Shown: piece by piece, positions 19,810 to 30,043 of the stretch
How positions within the stretch are numbered: the stretch's first letter is position 1
Layout: the number at the start of each line of letters is the position of its first letter
DNA from: an uncultured Erythrobacter sp.
GTDB taxonomy: Bacteria; Pseudomonadota; Alphaproteobacteria; Sphingomonadales; Sphingomonadaceae
Reading direction: 5' to 3'
NCBI GenBank assembly: GCA_947503155.1
Contig: CANNCL010000001.1
Location: 62,001 to 126,000, forward strand
DNA: 64,000 nucleotides
Notes under the pieces: model-generated
Seen by the model: only the letters and a program-made list of their open reading frames with translations
Told to the model about the DNA's origin: nothing
Databases searched by the model: none
Program-made: the position numbers and the translations under genes

Positions 19810-21003
19810 TTAGCTGCCCGGCAGTTCGAGAATGCGTTTGGAAATCACATTCAGCATGACTTCCGACGTGCCGCCTTCGATCGAATTCGCTTTGGTCCGT
19901 AGCCAGCCGCGCGATGGCTTACCGCCGCCGGTTTCTTCGCTGTCCCATTCGAGGCTGCGCGAACCGCCAACCGACATCATCAATTCGTGACGGCGCTTGT
20001 TCAGTTCTGTGCCGACATATTTCATCATGTTCGGTTGAGCCGGATGGCCCTTGCCCGATTTCATTTCATCCATGAACTTTTCGGCCATCGCGGTGAATGC
20101 CAAAGCGTCGACATCAAACATCGCCAAATCTGCGCGCAAAGCTGGGTCCAGCTCGTCTCCGGTTTTCGCCGAATGACGCTTCATTGCTGTCCCAATAGCA
20201 GCCGTGCGTTCGCCGCCGCCCATGCCCGAAATCATCTCACGTTCGTGACCGAGAAGATATTTTGCCACATCCCAGCCGCGGCCAATCTCGCCAACAAATC
20301 CGGGGCAGTCTTCGCCGTAAGATTTGGGCACTGTCACATCGTCAAAGAAGGTTTCGCAAAACGGGCTGTTGCCGCTGATCAGCAAAATCGGTTTGGTTGT
20401 GACACCGCCCCCCGCCATGTCGAACAACATGAAAGTGATGCCTTTGTATTTATTGTCTTTATCCGTGCGGACGAGACAGAAAATCCAATCGGCTTCATCG
20501 GCGTAAGATGTCCAGATTTTCTGGCCATTGACCGTCCAGTGATCGCCCTTGTCTTCGCCGAATGTCTGCATGGAAACGAGATCGGAACCGCTGCCGGGTT
20601 CTGAATATCCCTGACACCAGCGAATTTCGCCGCGCGCGATTTCATTGAGGAACCGCTGTTTCTGCCCCTCGGTCCCGAATTGCAAAAGCGCAGGGCCAAG
20701 CATCCAAATGCCAAAGCTCGACAAAGGAGGGCGCGCGCCGATGCGGCTCATTTCTTGCCGCAGCACTTTGGCTTCTGGCGCGGTCAGACCTGCGCCGCCA
20801 TATGCTTTCGGCCATGCAGGCACGGTGTATCCTTTGTCGCGGCACACTTCGAACCACGCCTTTTGCGCGTCATTTTTGAAGGTCGCATTGCGCCCGCCCC
20901 AAAAGACATCATCGTCATCGCGGATCGGCTCGCGCATTTCCGCCGGACAGTTCGCCTCCAGCCAGCTGCGCGTTTCATTACGGAAGGTTTCCAGTTCGGA
21001 CAT
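19810..21003 (-). CDS. acyl-CoA dehydrogenase family protein
   Basis: 'RWCQGYSEPGSGSDLVSMQTFGEDKGDHWTVNGQKIWTSYADEADWIFCLVRTD'. Confidence 0.93.
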   Translation of the reverse strand: MSELETFRNETRSWLEANCPAEMREPIRDDDDVFWGGRNATFKNDAQKAWFEVCRDKGYTVPAWPKAYGGAGLTAPEAKVLRQEMSRIGARPPLSSFGIWMLGPALLQFGTEGQKQRFLNEIARGEIRWCQGYSEPGSGSDLVSMQTFGEDKGDHWTVNGQKIWTSYADEADWIFCLVRTDKDNKYKGITFMLFDMAGGGVTTKPILLISGNSPFCETFFDDVTVPKSYGEDCPGFVGEIGRGWDVAKYLLGHEREMISGMGGGERTAAIGTAMKRHSAKTGDELDPALRADLAMFDVDALAFTAMAEKFMDEMKSGKGHPAQPNMMKYVGTELNKRRHELMMSVGGSRSLEWDSEETGGGKPSRGWLRTKANSIEGGTSEVMLNVISKRILELPGS

Positions 21004-21035
21004 GACGGCGTTACCTCTCAATTCGTGATGGTATG

Positions 21036-21050
21036 TTGACGCTTACGTTA
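21036..21050. promoter_or_regulatory. candidate operator TTGACGCTTACGTTA (LiuR-like half-sites)
   Basis: Imperfect TTGACG..ACGTTA palindrome in the intergenic region between divergent acad and MFS genes. Confidence 0.3.
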
Positions 21051-21230
21051 TCGTGATTTGCATCGGCGCCGCAAGCACAACCCGCCCGGTCCAGCTTGCC
21101 GTAACGTCAGGTTGGGACGTCAGCGAGTTTGCGTTGACGTGACCACGCGCAGGCTTAGGTTCGCGGGACGGTTTGGGAGTACCAGAATGACAAGATTCGC
21201 GGCGATAATCTCTGTTCGAGGCGGCATATT

Positions 21231-22673
21231 GTGAGCCTTGTCGAAGGAAAACTCCCGCTGCGGCTTAAGCTGATTCACGGATTTGGCGCGGTGGCGTTTG
21301 GGGTCAAAGACACCGGTTTTTCGTTCTTCCTGCTGTTTTACTACAGCCAAGTCCTCGGCATGGATGCGGGCCTCGTCAGCCTTGCCTTACTGCTCGCGCT
21401 GTTAGTGGACGCGGTGGTCGATCCGATTATCGGCAACCTGTCTGACCGCACCTATTCGCGCTGGGGCAGGCGGCTTCCTTGGCTTTATGCAGCGCCCGTT
21501 CCGCTGGCCTTCGCGTGGGTCATGTTGTGGTCCATGCCCGGAGGCGAAGCGCCGACATTTTGGGGGCTTTTCGGCATTTGTGTTGTCGTCCGCCTGCTGC
21601 TGTCGGCTTGCGAAGTGCCGTCCATATCGCTGCTCCCCGAAATCACTTCTGATTATGTTGAACGCACGACTTTGTTCCGGTTCCGCTATCTTTCGGGGTG
21701 GCTCGGCGGAATTCTGATGATGATTATCGCCTATGGTTTCCTGTTTACCGGCGAAAGCGGCCTCTTGAACCGCGATGGCTATATGACCTTTGGTATAATC
21801 GGGTCCGCATTGATGGTTATATCCGTCGTGGGATCGGCTTTGGGTCAACACAAATTGGTCGCCCATATCCCGGTCAGCAAACCGCCGCCATTTTCCTTAA
21901 AGGCGTGTTTTTCCGAAATTATCGAAGCCTTCAGCGAGAAGGCGTTCCTGATCTTCGCCGTCGGGGGCCTTGCCGCTTATATCAGCCAAGGGCTCAATTT
22001 TTCGCTGTCCAATTATCTCAATGTGTTCGTCTGGCGCATGGATGCGACCAGCCTGCCGGGCCTGCCTGACAGTGTGACAGGGCTGAGCATCTATCCGCTC
22101 ATCCTGTTTCTTTCGGTCGTGTTGATGTTCAACATTGTCGGGCCAATGCATGACCGGTTTGGCAAACCAAGAAGCGCTTGGCTCGGTGCGCTTGGCTCCG
22201 TCGTGCTGACGATTATTCCTTATGGCGCCTTGCTCTTGGGTGTGTGGCCGCAACCGGGAACATTTGTGTCGCTGGCGATGGTCTTCACATTCCTCACAAT
22301 CGGGAACGCCTTGGGTATTGTCGTGATGGTGTCTGCGTCTTCTATGATTGCAGAAATTGTGGAGGCGTATTTGGAGCGCACCGGAACGCGGGCAGAAGGC
22401 GCATTCTATTCGGGCAATTGGCTGGTGCAAAAATGCGCGACCGGGTTTGGCATCTTTTTGAGCGGGCAATTTTTGGCGCTCGCCGCGCTCTCATCTGACG
22501 TCACGCCCGATACGGTCGCGCCAGCGGTCATCGACAATCTGATCATGCTATATGCCGGCGCGACAATTATCCTCATGCTGATCGCGGGATATTGGCTCGG
22601 CAAATTCCCGATTAGCCGCGCCGATCACGAAGCGCGAATTGCCGCGATGAAAAACCCCGGATTGCCGCAATGA
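21231..22673 (+). CDS. MFS transporter of the GPH (glycoside-pentoside-hexuronide) type
   Basis: 'DAVVDPIIGNLSDRTYSRWGRRLPWLY' GPH signature; GTG start. Confidence 0.88.
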   Translation: MSLVEGKLPLRLKLIHGFGAVAFGVKDTGFSFFLLFYYSQVLGMDAGLVSLALLLALLVDAVVDPIIGNLSDRTYSRWGRRLPWLYAAPVPLAFAWVMLWSMPGGEAPTFWGLFGICVVVRLLLSACEVPSISLLPEITSDYVERTTLFRFRYLSGWLGGILMMIIAYGFLFTGESGLLNRDGYMTFGIIGSALMVISVVGSALGQHKLVAHIPVSKPPPFSLKACFSEIIEAFSEKAFLIFAVGGLAAYISQGLNFSLSNYLNVFVWRMDATSLPGLPDSVTGLSIYPLILFLSVVLMFNIVGPMHDRFGKPRSAWLGALGSVVLTIIPYGALLLGVWPQPGTFVSLAMVFTFLTIGNALGIVVMVSASSMIAEIVEAYLERTGTRAEGAFYSGNWLVQKCATGFGIFLSGQFLALAALSSDVTPDTVAPAVIDNLIMLYAGATIILMLIAGYWLGKFPISRADHEARIAAMKNPGLPQ

Positions 22674-22787
22674 AAGAAGACGCAAGAACGTAACCCTCAA
22701 AAGAGAGCTTGGCGCGGCTCAGAGCCTCTGCCACGGTCTCGGCCAACAGATTCGATTTCAATTAGAGACTAGAGAGGAACACCCGAC

Positions 22788-24122
22788 ATGGATTTCCAAC
22801 CCACAGAGCGTCAGGCCTATTGGTCAGGCCGCGTGCGCGACTTCATCGAAGCGCATGTTCGCCCCAATATGGGCACCTATGCTGAACAGGATGCTGCCGG
22901 CGATCGCTGGAAAGTGATCCAGATCATCGAAGACAAAAAGAAGCTCGCGAAAGAAGCGGGCATCTGGAACCTGTTCATGCCGCCGCGCAATGACGGCCAT
23001 CACCACGTCGAAGAATCGTTTGAATTTGAAGGCCCCGGCCTCACCAACCTCGAATATGCGCTGTGCGCCGAAGAGATGGGCCGGATTGGCTGGGCTTCGG
23101 AAGTGTTCAACTGCTCCGCGCCTGACACTGGCAATATGGAAGTGTTCCACCGCTACGGCACCGCTGAGCAAAAGGAACAATGGCTCCGGCCTATTATGAA
23201 CGGCGAAATCCGTTCCGCCTTCCTGATGACAGAGCCTTTTACCGCTTCGTCCGATGCGACAAACATCGAAACCCGGATGGAACGCGACGGCGACGAATAT
23301 GTCATCAATGGCCGCAAATGGTGGTCTTCGGGCCTCGGCGATCCGCGCTGCAAAGTCTCCATCGTGATGGGTAAGACAGATCCGAACGCTGGCCGTCATG
23401 CTCAGCAATCTATGTTGTTGATGCCGAATGATGCGCCGGGCGTGAACATCATCCGCCATCTGCCGGTGTTCGGTTATGACGATGCGCCGCACGGCCACAT
23501 GGAAGTGGAAATGAAGGACGTTCGCGTCCCCGTTACCAACATGTTGCTGGGTGAAGGGCGCGGGTTTGAGATCGCGCAAGGGCGCCTCGGGCCTGGCCGC
23601 ATCCACCACTGCATGCGCACCATTGGCGTTGCCGAGGAAGCATTGGCGAAAATGTGCAAGCGTCTTCAGGAGCGCGAAGCTTTCGGTAAGCCGATTTACA
23701 AACATTCGGTTTGGGAAGAGCGCGTTGCGCGTGCCCGCATTGATATCGACATGACCCGTCTGCTCTGCCTGAAAGCGGCTGATATGATGGACAAGGTCGG
23801 CAACAAATCGGCCAAGCAAGAAATCGCGATGATCAAAGTTCAGGCGCCTAACATGGCTCTGAAAATCATTGATGACGCGATCCAAGCGCATGGCGGCGGC
23901 GGCGTGTCGAACGATTACGGCCTCGCCAGTGCATACGCGCATCAACGGACCCTGCGTCTGGCGGATGGCCCCGATGAAGTTCACGCGCGCTCAATCGCTC
24001 GCATGGAATTCGGCAAGCACGTTCCAGAAGAAGGCCCAACCGCAAACGCACTGCGCAAAAACGGCGCGGCTGCCAATGATGCAGGCGGGTTCAGCTCGGG
24101 CGACATGGGGGCGACGCGCTAA
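22788..24122 (+). CDS. acyl-CoA dehydrogenase family protein
   Basis: '[40 protein letters not shown]', '[34 protein letters not shown]'. Confidence 0.94.
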   Translation: MDFQPTERQAYWSGRVRDFIEAHVRPNMGTYAEQDAAGDRWKVIQIIEDKKKLAKEAGIWNLFMPPRNDGHHHVEESFEFEGPGLTNLEYALCAEEMGRIGWASEVFNCSAPDTGNMEVFHRYGTAEQKEQWLRPIMNGEIRSAFLMTEPFTASSDATNIETRMERDGDEYVINGRKWWSSGLGDPRCKVSIVMGKTDPNAGRHAQQSMLLMPNDAPGVNIIRHLPVFGYDDAPHGHMEVEMKDVRVPVTNMLLGEGRGFEIAQGRLGPGRIHHCMRTIGVAEEALAKMCKRLQEREAFGKPIYKHSVWEERVARARIDIDMTRLLCLKAADMMDKVGNKSAKQEIAMIKVQAPNMALKIIDDAIQAHGGGGVSNDYGLASAYAHQRTLRLADGPDEVHARSIARMEFGKHVPEEGPTANALRKNGAAANDAGGFSSGDMGATR

Positions 24123-24149
24123 GGCGCTGAGCTTTTGGGAGAGGACAAA

Positions 24150-25238
24150 ATGGCAAAAGCTGCAATCCTGAAAAACCCAGGTGAAGGTCTTGAGATCGGC
24201 GACATTCACGTCGCCGATCCCATGCCGCACGAGGTGCTGATCGACACCAAGGCTTGCGGGCTTTGCCATTCGGACCTGCACTTTATTGACGGGCATTATC
24301 CGCACCCTCTCCCCGCGGTGCCGGGACACGAAGCGGCGGGCATTGTCCGCGCGGTTGGCTCCGAAGTGCGAACGGTAAAGCCCGGCGATCACGTGGTTTC
24401 CTGCCTCAGTGCGTTTTGCGGAACCTGCGAATTTTGCGTCACGGGCCGCATGGCGCTGTGCCTTGGCGGGGCGACCAGGCGCGGCAAAGGCGATGCGGCG
24501 CGCATGACTTTGGCGGATGGCGGCCCAGTCAATCAGATGCTCAATCTCTCGGCTCTGTCTGAGCAGATGCTGATCCACGAAAATGCCTGCGTTTCGATCG
24601 ACAAGGATATGCCATTCGACCGCGCTGCGGTGATCGGCTGTGCTGTTACAACTGGCGCGGGCACGATCTTCAACGCTTGCAATGTGACGCCGGGCGAAAC
24701 CGTTTTGGTCGTGGGCTGCGGCGGCGTTGGCCTGGCGACCATCAACGCAGCGAAAATAGCGGGCGCTGGCAAGGTGATTGCCGCCGATCCGCTTCCTGAA
24801 AAACGCGCTTTGGCTCAGACATTGGGCGCGACCCATACGGTTGATGCACTGGCGGACGATGTGGTCAAACAGATCATGGAAATCTCCGGCGGCGGTGTCG
24901 ATTGGGGCATTGAAGCGGTGGGCCGTCAGGCGTCTGCCGACCTCGCGGTGGCCAGCTTGCGGCGCGGCGGCACGGCTGTGATCCTCGGTATGATGCCGCT
25001 CGATTGCAAAGTTGGGCTTGGCGCGATGGACCTGCTGGGCGGCAAAAAACTGATGGGCGCGATCATGGGAATGAACCATTTCCCCGTCGATCTGCCGCGT
25101 CTGGTGGATTTCTACATGCGCGGATTGCTCGATCTGGACACAATCATCGCAGAGCGGATTGGGTTGGAAGATGTGAATGCCGGTTTCGACAAAATGCGCA
25201 AAGGGAGCCACGCGCGCAGCGTGGTGATGTTCGACTGA
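24150..25238 (+). CDS. Zn-dependent alcohol dehydrogenase (class III-like MDR)
   Basis: 'ACGLCHSDLHFIDGHYPHPLPAVPGHEAAGIV', 'VVGCGGVGLATINAAKIAGAGKVIAAD'. Confidence 0.93.
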   Translation: MAKAAILKNPGEGLEIGDIHVADPMPHEVLIDTKACGLCHSDLHFIDGHYPHPLPAVPGHEAAGIVRAVGSEVRTVKPGDHVVSCLSAFCGTCEFCVTGRMALCLGGATRRGKGDAARMTLADGGPVNQMLNLSALSEQMLIHENACVSIDKDMPFDRAAVIGCAVTTGAGTIFNACNVTPGETVLVVGCGGVGLATINAAKIAGAGKVIAADPLPEKRALAQTLGATHTVDALADDVVKQIMEISGGGVDWGIEAVGRQASADLAVASLRRGGTAVILGMMPLDCKVGLGAMDLLGGKKLMGAIMGMNHFPVDLPRLVDFYMRGLLDLDTIIAERIGLEDVNAGFDKMRKGSHARSVVMFD

Positions 25239-26308
25239 TGGATATCGATTTCGACAAGGAAATGGTCGGCACGGTCGAAGTGCCAGAGGCCGATAAACTC
25301 GACCTGGCAAAGCTGACCGCGTGGTTTGAAGCCAATGTTTCAGGGTTCACCGGACCGATCAGCTACACCAAATTTAAGGGCGGGCAATCGAACCCAACCT
25401 ATAAGATTGAAACGCCCGGCCAGAATTACGTTTTGCGCCGTCAGCCCTTTGGTAAATTGCTGCCATCTGCCCATGCGGTGGACCGCGAATATAAAGCGAT
25501 GACGGGCCTGCACCCAACCGGGTTTCCGGTGCCCAAAACCTATGGTCTTTGCAAAGATCCAGAGGTTCTGGGTTCTATGTTCTTTGTGATGAGCATGGCC
25601 GATGGCCGGTCGCTTTGGAACGGCGCATTGCCTGATTCCTCGCCAACAGAACGCCGAGAATTGTATAATGCGCTGATCGATACGATTGCGGATATGCATC
25701 TCAATAAGCCCGATGAAATCGGCCTTGGTGATTACGGCAAACCGACCGATTATTGTGCCCGGCAAATCGCGCGCTGGACGAAACAATACAAGCTGTCTGA
25801 AACCGAACACATGCCGCAAATGGAGCGGTTGATCGAATGGTTGCCGCAAACGATCCCTCCTCAGCATGAAAGCAGCGTCGTTCACGGGGATTACCGGCTC
25901 GACAATGTGATTTTTCATAAGGATGAAAGCCGCGTGATCGCGGTGCTTGATTGGGAACTTTCAACACTGGGCGATCCGATTGCGGATTTCAGCTATTTGA
26001 TGCTCAACTGGTTCCAACCTGCCGATGGGCGCGCCGGGCTGATGGGGCTGGATCTACCGGCGCTCGGCATTCCTACGGTCGAACAGGCCGTTGAGCGTTA
26101 TGTCGCTCGCACTGGCTATCCGGTGCCGCCGATGGATTGGTATTTTGCCTATAATTTGTTCCGGCTTGCGGGAATTATGCAAGGGATCAAGAAACGGGTT
26201 ATCGATGGCACTGCATCCTCCGCTCATGCCAAGGGTATGAGCGACCGGGTGACGCCGCTCGTGGCGCGCGCTTATGAATTTGCGCTATCCGCTGGAATGC
26301 CCGCCTAA
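25238..26308 (+). CDS. phosphotransferase family protein (APH/ACAD10-11 kinase-like)
   Basis: 'SVVHGDYRLDNVIFHKDESRVIAVLDWELSTLGDPIADFSYLML'; start overlaps upstream stop (TGATG). Confidence 0.92.
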   Translation: MDIDFDKEMVGTVEVPEADKLDLAKLTAWFEANVSGFTGPISYTKFKGGQSNPTYKIETPGQNYVLRRQPFGKLLPSAHAVDREYKAMTGLHPTGFPVPKTYGLCKDPEVLGSMFFVMSMADGRSLWNGALPDSSPTERRELYNALIDTIADMHLNKPDEIGLGDYGKPTDYCARQIARWTKQYKLSETEHMPQMERLIEWLPQTIPPQHESSVVHGDYRLDNVIFHKDESRVIAVLDWELSTLGDPIADFSYLMLNWFQPADGRAGLMGLDLPALGIPTVEQAVERYVARTGYPVPPMDWYFAYNLFRLAGIMQGIKKRVIDGTASSAHAKGMSDRVTPLVARAYEFALSAGMPA

Positions 26309-28695
26309 AATCGAGAATTGAGCGTAATGAGCGCGCCGATATCATCTTGCGCATTTTGGAAGTGGCCCGGTTCGCTGCGATAAAACACGCTGGTCGAGAC
26401 ATATCCGAAAGGCATTTGCGCGCTCCAATTCAGCTCGCCCATGACTTCGCGGCCTGCGGGTGACAGCGATAGTGTTTGCCGGCCAAATATCGGGCTTTCA
26501 GTGGCATAATCATAGGCGACCGGCAGGTCGAAATTGATGCCGCCGCCGCTAACGCGCAGCGGTTGACTGATGCGCAAGCCGATATTGTCACCGCGAAAGA
26601 TTGTCCCGCGCCGGGTGATATCGAATGACCAGCTCTGGGTCCGAATTTGCGATCCCGCGCCAATCAACACGCCGCCGCGCGGATTGGTAAATCCGGCGCG
26701 GTAGGCCGCGCCAATGCGCCAATCCGTGCCGACACGCCGCGCGAATTGTCCGCCGACAAACACAGTATCCGCGCCCGTCAATCCAAATGCAGGATTGAAA
26801 TGCGCGCCCAGCAAGGTCTCTTCCTCAGACAGCCACGAAACAGCAAAATTGGCATCAAAACCCCGCCAATTTCGGTCCATAGCGATGCCATAGGTGGATG
26901 TGGGGCGCCGTTCGCGCACACCGAATAACGTGTCACGCGGCCCGCGATTGTCGCCCAGCCATGCCCGGCCGCGCTCCGCTGAGACAGTCACGCCCCATTC
27001 CCCCGCTTCGCGCCGTGCGGCGAACGCAATGTCGCTGCTTGCGGCGAAGCCTGATCCCTGACCAGCCTCTGTTGCGATCATGAATGCCGGACGATCCGCG
27101 CCCTGCAATTGTGCGCTCAGCCCGCCTGCACTTTGCGATATAGCCAGCCCAATCTGAGTATCCGGTGCAATCCGCGCAGCGACCCGCGCGGCTAACACCC
27201 GCGCGCCATGTGCATCCTCACTAGAAAGCCGCAATTGTTCGGACCAACCAAGCCCCGCTGCGCGAGGCCCTTCGCCAATTGTTACGGCCAGCGCTAGCCC
27301 GTCTTTGCCCGCGACCTGAGAATAGCCGCGCCGTTCCACTGCACCGCGCAATCTCGGTGCCGCGGCCGCGGCGCGCGCGCGTTCGCCAAGTTCCAGCGTG
27401 TAAGCTCGGTCGTACCGATCCGTCACAATCGTGCTCAGCGAGGCGTTCGAAAATGCGTCGCCCATCGCCGCTGATCCCAATGCAAAATCATCGGCCAGCG
27501 CCAATGCGTTGCTGGTGCCCGCTAAGCTTGTCGTCCCTTGCGGCGCGAATGCCGCAGCAATGTCGAGAATGCCGGTGCCAAAGACCGTATCTGTTCCGTT
27601 CGCACCCGCATCACGGGCCGTGTCGAGCAGGATTTCAACGATCTCTTGCCCGGTTAAATTGGGGAATGCCTGCGCCAGCAATGCCGCCGCGCCTGATACT
27701 TGCGGTGCGGCAAAACTGGTGCCGGAAAACAGCGTCACAAATTCTTGCCCGTCAACGGTTTCCACAAAGACCGCGCCATCGTCATAGACGCAGCAAATGC
27801 GCTCTCCGCGGGCGGAAATGAACGATGCCGCATTGCTGCCAGCGCGGTTGCTGAAATCCGAAAATGCGCCGGTCTCATCGACCGAACCGACAATGATCAC
27901 ATTGCCATTGCCGGCCTCCAAAAGACTGCTGGCGAAAGGGCTGGGTTGATCCGGGTCGATCCCGTTCTGGCTGCCGTCGCCGCCATTTCCGGCGGATACA
28001 ACCACGACGATCCCGGCATCTGCGGCTCTTGCAACCGCGCTGCGCAATTGCGGTGAGGCGGCCGATCCGCCCATACTCAGATTGATGACTGCGGCTCCGG
28101 TGGAGATGGCATGGTCCACCCCTGCTCCAATCATCGGATCGCTGAACACGCATCCCAAAGTCGCATCCTGCGGTGTGTCGGCCCCGCATGATCCGGGCAG
28201 ATCCGCGCGAATGGCCAGAACCTGCGCGTCAAAAGCAATGCCCACGAGGCCGCTGCCATTGCGCCCGCCCGCCGCAACCAATGCGACATTGTTGCCGTGA
28301 TCATCATCGGGGTCGATGCCCCGTGCGCCTGCAACATCGCGTGAATTTGGATGGAGACGTCCGGCGAATTCCGGGCTGTCGCTATCAATACCGGTATCAA
28401 TAATTGCGATGATTTCCCCTTCGCCCGTCGCCCCTTCGCGCCATGCGGCGTCCGCGCCGTGAAAGGCCGGGCCGTCGGACCGGCGAAATTCGGCCGTGTC
28501 AAAATTGGTCGGCGGCGGAGGGGGAGGAGGCGGGGATGGCGGCGGCGGGGGTAAGGATGACGCTGTCTGCGCTCCCGCCCCTCCTCCCCCGCATGCGCTT
28601 AACGCGGCGCAGGCCGCCGCTGCCGCAACCACTCGCCATCGGATCGGCGCGTGACTAGGGGCAATTGGTGTAGCAAGAATGCGGGTCTTTGGCAT
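26305..28695 (-). CDS. S8 subtilisin-like serine protease, lipoprotein-type N-terminus, barrel-like C-terminus
   Basis: 'IAIIDTGIDSDSPEF', 'DDHGNNVALVAAG', 'LFSGTSFAAPQVSGAAALL'; poly-Pro linker; last residue Phe. Confidence 0.88.
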   Translation of the reverse strand: MPKTRILATPIAPSHAPIRWRVVAAAAACAALSACGGGGAGAQTASSLPPPPPSPPPPPPPPTNFDTAEFRRSDGPAFHGADAAWREGATGEGEIIAIIDTGIDSDSPEFAGRLHPNSRDVAGARGIDPDDDHGNNVALVAAGGRNGSGLVGIAFDAQVLAIRADLPGSCGADTPQDATLGCVFSDPMIGAGVDHAISTGAAVINLSMGGSAASPQLRSAVARAADAGIVVVVSAGNGGDGSQNGIDPDQPSPFASSLLEAGNGNVIIVGSVDETGAFSDFSNRAGSNAASFISARGERICCVYDDGAVFVETVDGQEFVTLFSGTSFAAPQVSGAAALLAQAFPNLTGQEIVEILLDTARDAGANGTDTVFGTGILDIAAAFAPQGTTSLAGTSNALALADDFALGSAAMGDAFSNASLSTIVTDRYDRAYTLELGERARAAAAAPRLRGAVERRGYSQVAGKDGLALAVTIGEGPRAAGLGWSEQLRLSSEDAHGARVLAARVAARIAPDTQIGLAISQSAGGLSAQLQGADRPAFMIATEAGQGSGFAASSDIAFAARREAGEWGVTVSAERGRAWLGDNRGPRDTLFGVRERRPTSTYGIAMDRNWRGFDANFAVSWLSEEETLLGAHFNPAFGLTGADTVFVGGQFARRVGTDWRIGAAYRAGFTNPRGGVLIGAGSQIRTQSWSFDITRRGTIFRGDNIGLRISQPLRVSGGGINFDLPVAYDYATESPIFGRQTLSLSPAGREVMGELNWSAQMPFGYVSTSVFYRSEPGHFQNAQDDIGALITLNSRF

Positions 28696-28944
28696 GAAGG
28701 TGTCCTCTACGGCGTCCTCCCCGACGTGCTGCCACAGGCCTATGGTTAACCCGCTTACGGCCCTCTGAGCACTTCCCCCTAAGCAGTTCCCTAAAGTTTG
28801 GTTGCGGAGACGCCGATTCTCAACGCGGCGGCCAGAAAACACTGGCCCTTGCCGCCCTTCGCTATGCTCGCTAGCAGCACGGGAGCATTCTCACGCGGCC
28901 CGCACTGGGCGGCGTATCCAAGCGAGCCATCAGGCGGAGTATTT

Positions 28945-29781
28945 ATGACCGACACCCTCATCGCCCAGATCGAAGAAGCATGGGAAAACCGTGCAGAAAT
29001 CACTCCCGGTAGCGAGGTTCGCCATGCCGTGGCTGAAGCACTCGCCATGCTCGACAATGGCGAGGCGCGTGTCGCCGGGCCGGACGGCAATGGCGGTTGG
29101 ACCGTGCATCAATGGCTGAAAAAGGCGGTGCTTTTGTCGTTCCGCCTTAACGATAACCGCGTGATGGAAGGCGCCGCCGCAGGGGATGCCGGGTTCGACA
29201 AGGTTCCGATCAAATTCTCCGGTTGGGGCGATAACCGGTTTCGCGAAGCCGGTTTCCGCGTGGTCCCGGGCGCCGTCGTGCGGCGCGGCAGCTTTATCGG
29301 AAAAGGCGCGGTGTTAATGCCGAGCTTTATCAATATCGGGGCCTATGTCGGCGAAGGGTCAATGATCGACACGTGGGCGACCGTGGGATCGTGCGCACAG
29401 ATCGGCGCGAATGTGCATATTTCAGGCGGCGCGGGGATCGGCGGCGTGCTCGAACCGCTTCAGGCGGAACCGGTCATCATTGGCGATGGAGCCTTTATTG
29501 GCGCGCGCAGCGAAGTCGCAGAAGGCGTGCGCGTCGGCGAAGGCGCTGTGCTGTCGATGGGCGTGTATCTGGGGGCGTCGACCAAGATCGTCGACCGTGC
29601 GACGGGCGAAATCCACATGGGCGAAGTGCCGCCCTATGCGGTGGTTGTACCGGGAAGCTTGCCCGGCAAACCGCTGCCTGATGGCACGCCCGGCCCGTCG
29701 CTTTATTGCGCAGTGATCGTCAAGACTGTCGATGCACAAACGCGGTCAAAGACGGGTATCAATGATCTGCTGCGCGACTGA
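28945..29781 (+). CDS. dapD: 2,3,4,5-tetrahydropyridine-2,6-dicarboxylate N-succinyltransferase
   Basis: Left-handed beta-helix hexapeptides, '[59 protein letters not shown]'. Confidence 0.97.
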   Translation: MTDTLIAQIEEAWENRAEITPGSEVRHAVAEALAMLDNGEARVAGPDGNGGWTVHQWLKKAVLLSFRLNDNRVMEGAAAGDAGFDKVPIKFSGWGDNRFREAGFRVVPGAVVRRGSFIGKGAVLMPSFINIGAYVGEGSMIDTWATVGSCAQIGANVHISGGAGIGGVLEPLQAEPVIIGDGAFIGARSEVAEGVRVGEGAVLSMGVYLGASTKIVDRATGEIHMGEVPPYAVVVPGSLPGKPLPDGTPGPSLYCAVIVKTVDAQTRSKTGINDLLRD

Positions 29782-29871
29782 GATGGCCTGATGCTGGGGT
29801 AAAATTGGAACTTTGATCACGTTATCTCGTTGAATCGGATATAAATTGAACGAACATCCGAGAGAACAATT

Positions 29872-30024
29872 ATGACCGACCCAAACGATCCCATCCACAT
29901 TGATGGCGAAGACGCTCGCGGCGCTCAGACAACAGGTTACATGCGCTATGTGCTGGCATTTGGCCTGCTGCTTGCGGTGGCCGCGATGAGCCTGATCTGG
30001 ATTATCCCAGCGCTCTATGGCTGA
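29872..30024 (+). CDS. 50-aa single-pass membrane protein (absent from ORF track)
   Basis: ATG at 29872 with GAGAG upstream; translation MTDPNDPIHIDGEDARGAQTTGYMRYVLAFGLLLAVAAMSLIWIIPALYG, stop TGA 30022-30024. Confidence 0.6.
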   Translation: MTDPNDPIHIDGEDARGAQTTGYMRYVLAFGLLLAVAAMSLIWIIPALYG

Positions 30025-30043
30025 ATTTAGACGCCTGTGCGTG

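Noticed and set aside
22824-23984. 386-aa minus-strand ORF
   Set aside because: Exactly antisense to a clear acyl-CoA dehydrogenase; Arg/His-rich translation typical of GC-rich shadow ORFs.
23991-25310. 439-aa minus-strand ORF
   Set aside because: Antisense to the Zn-alcohol dehydrogenase; no recognisable domain.
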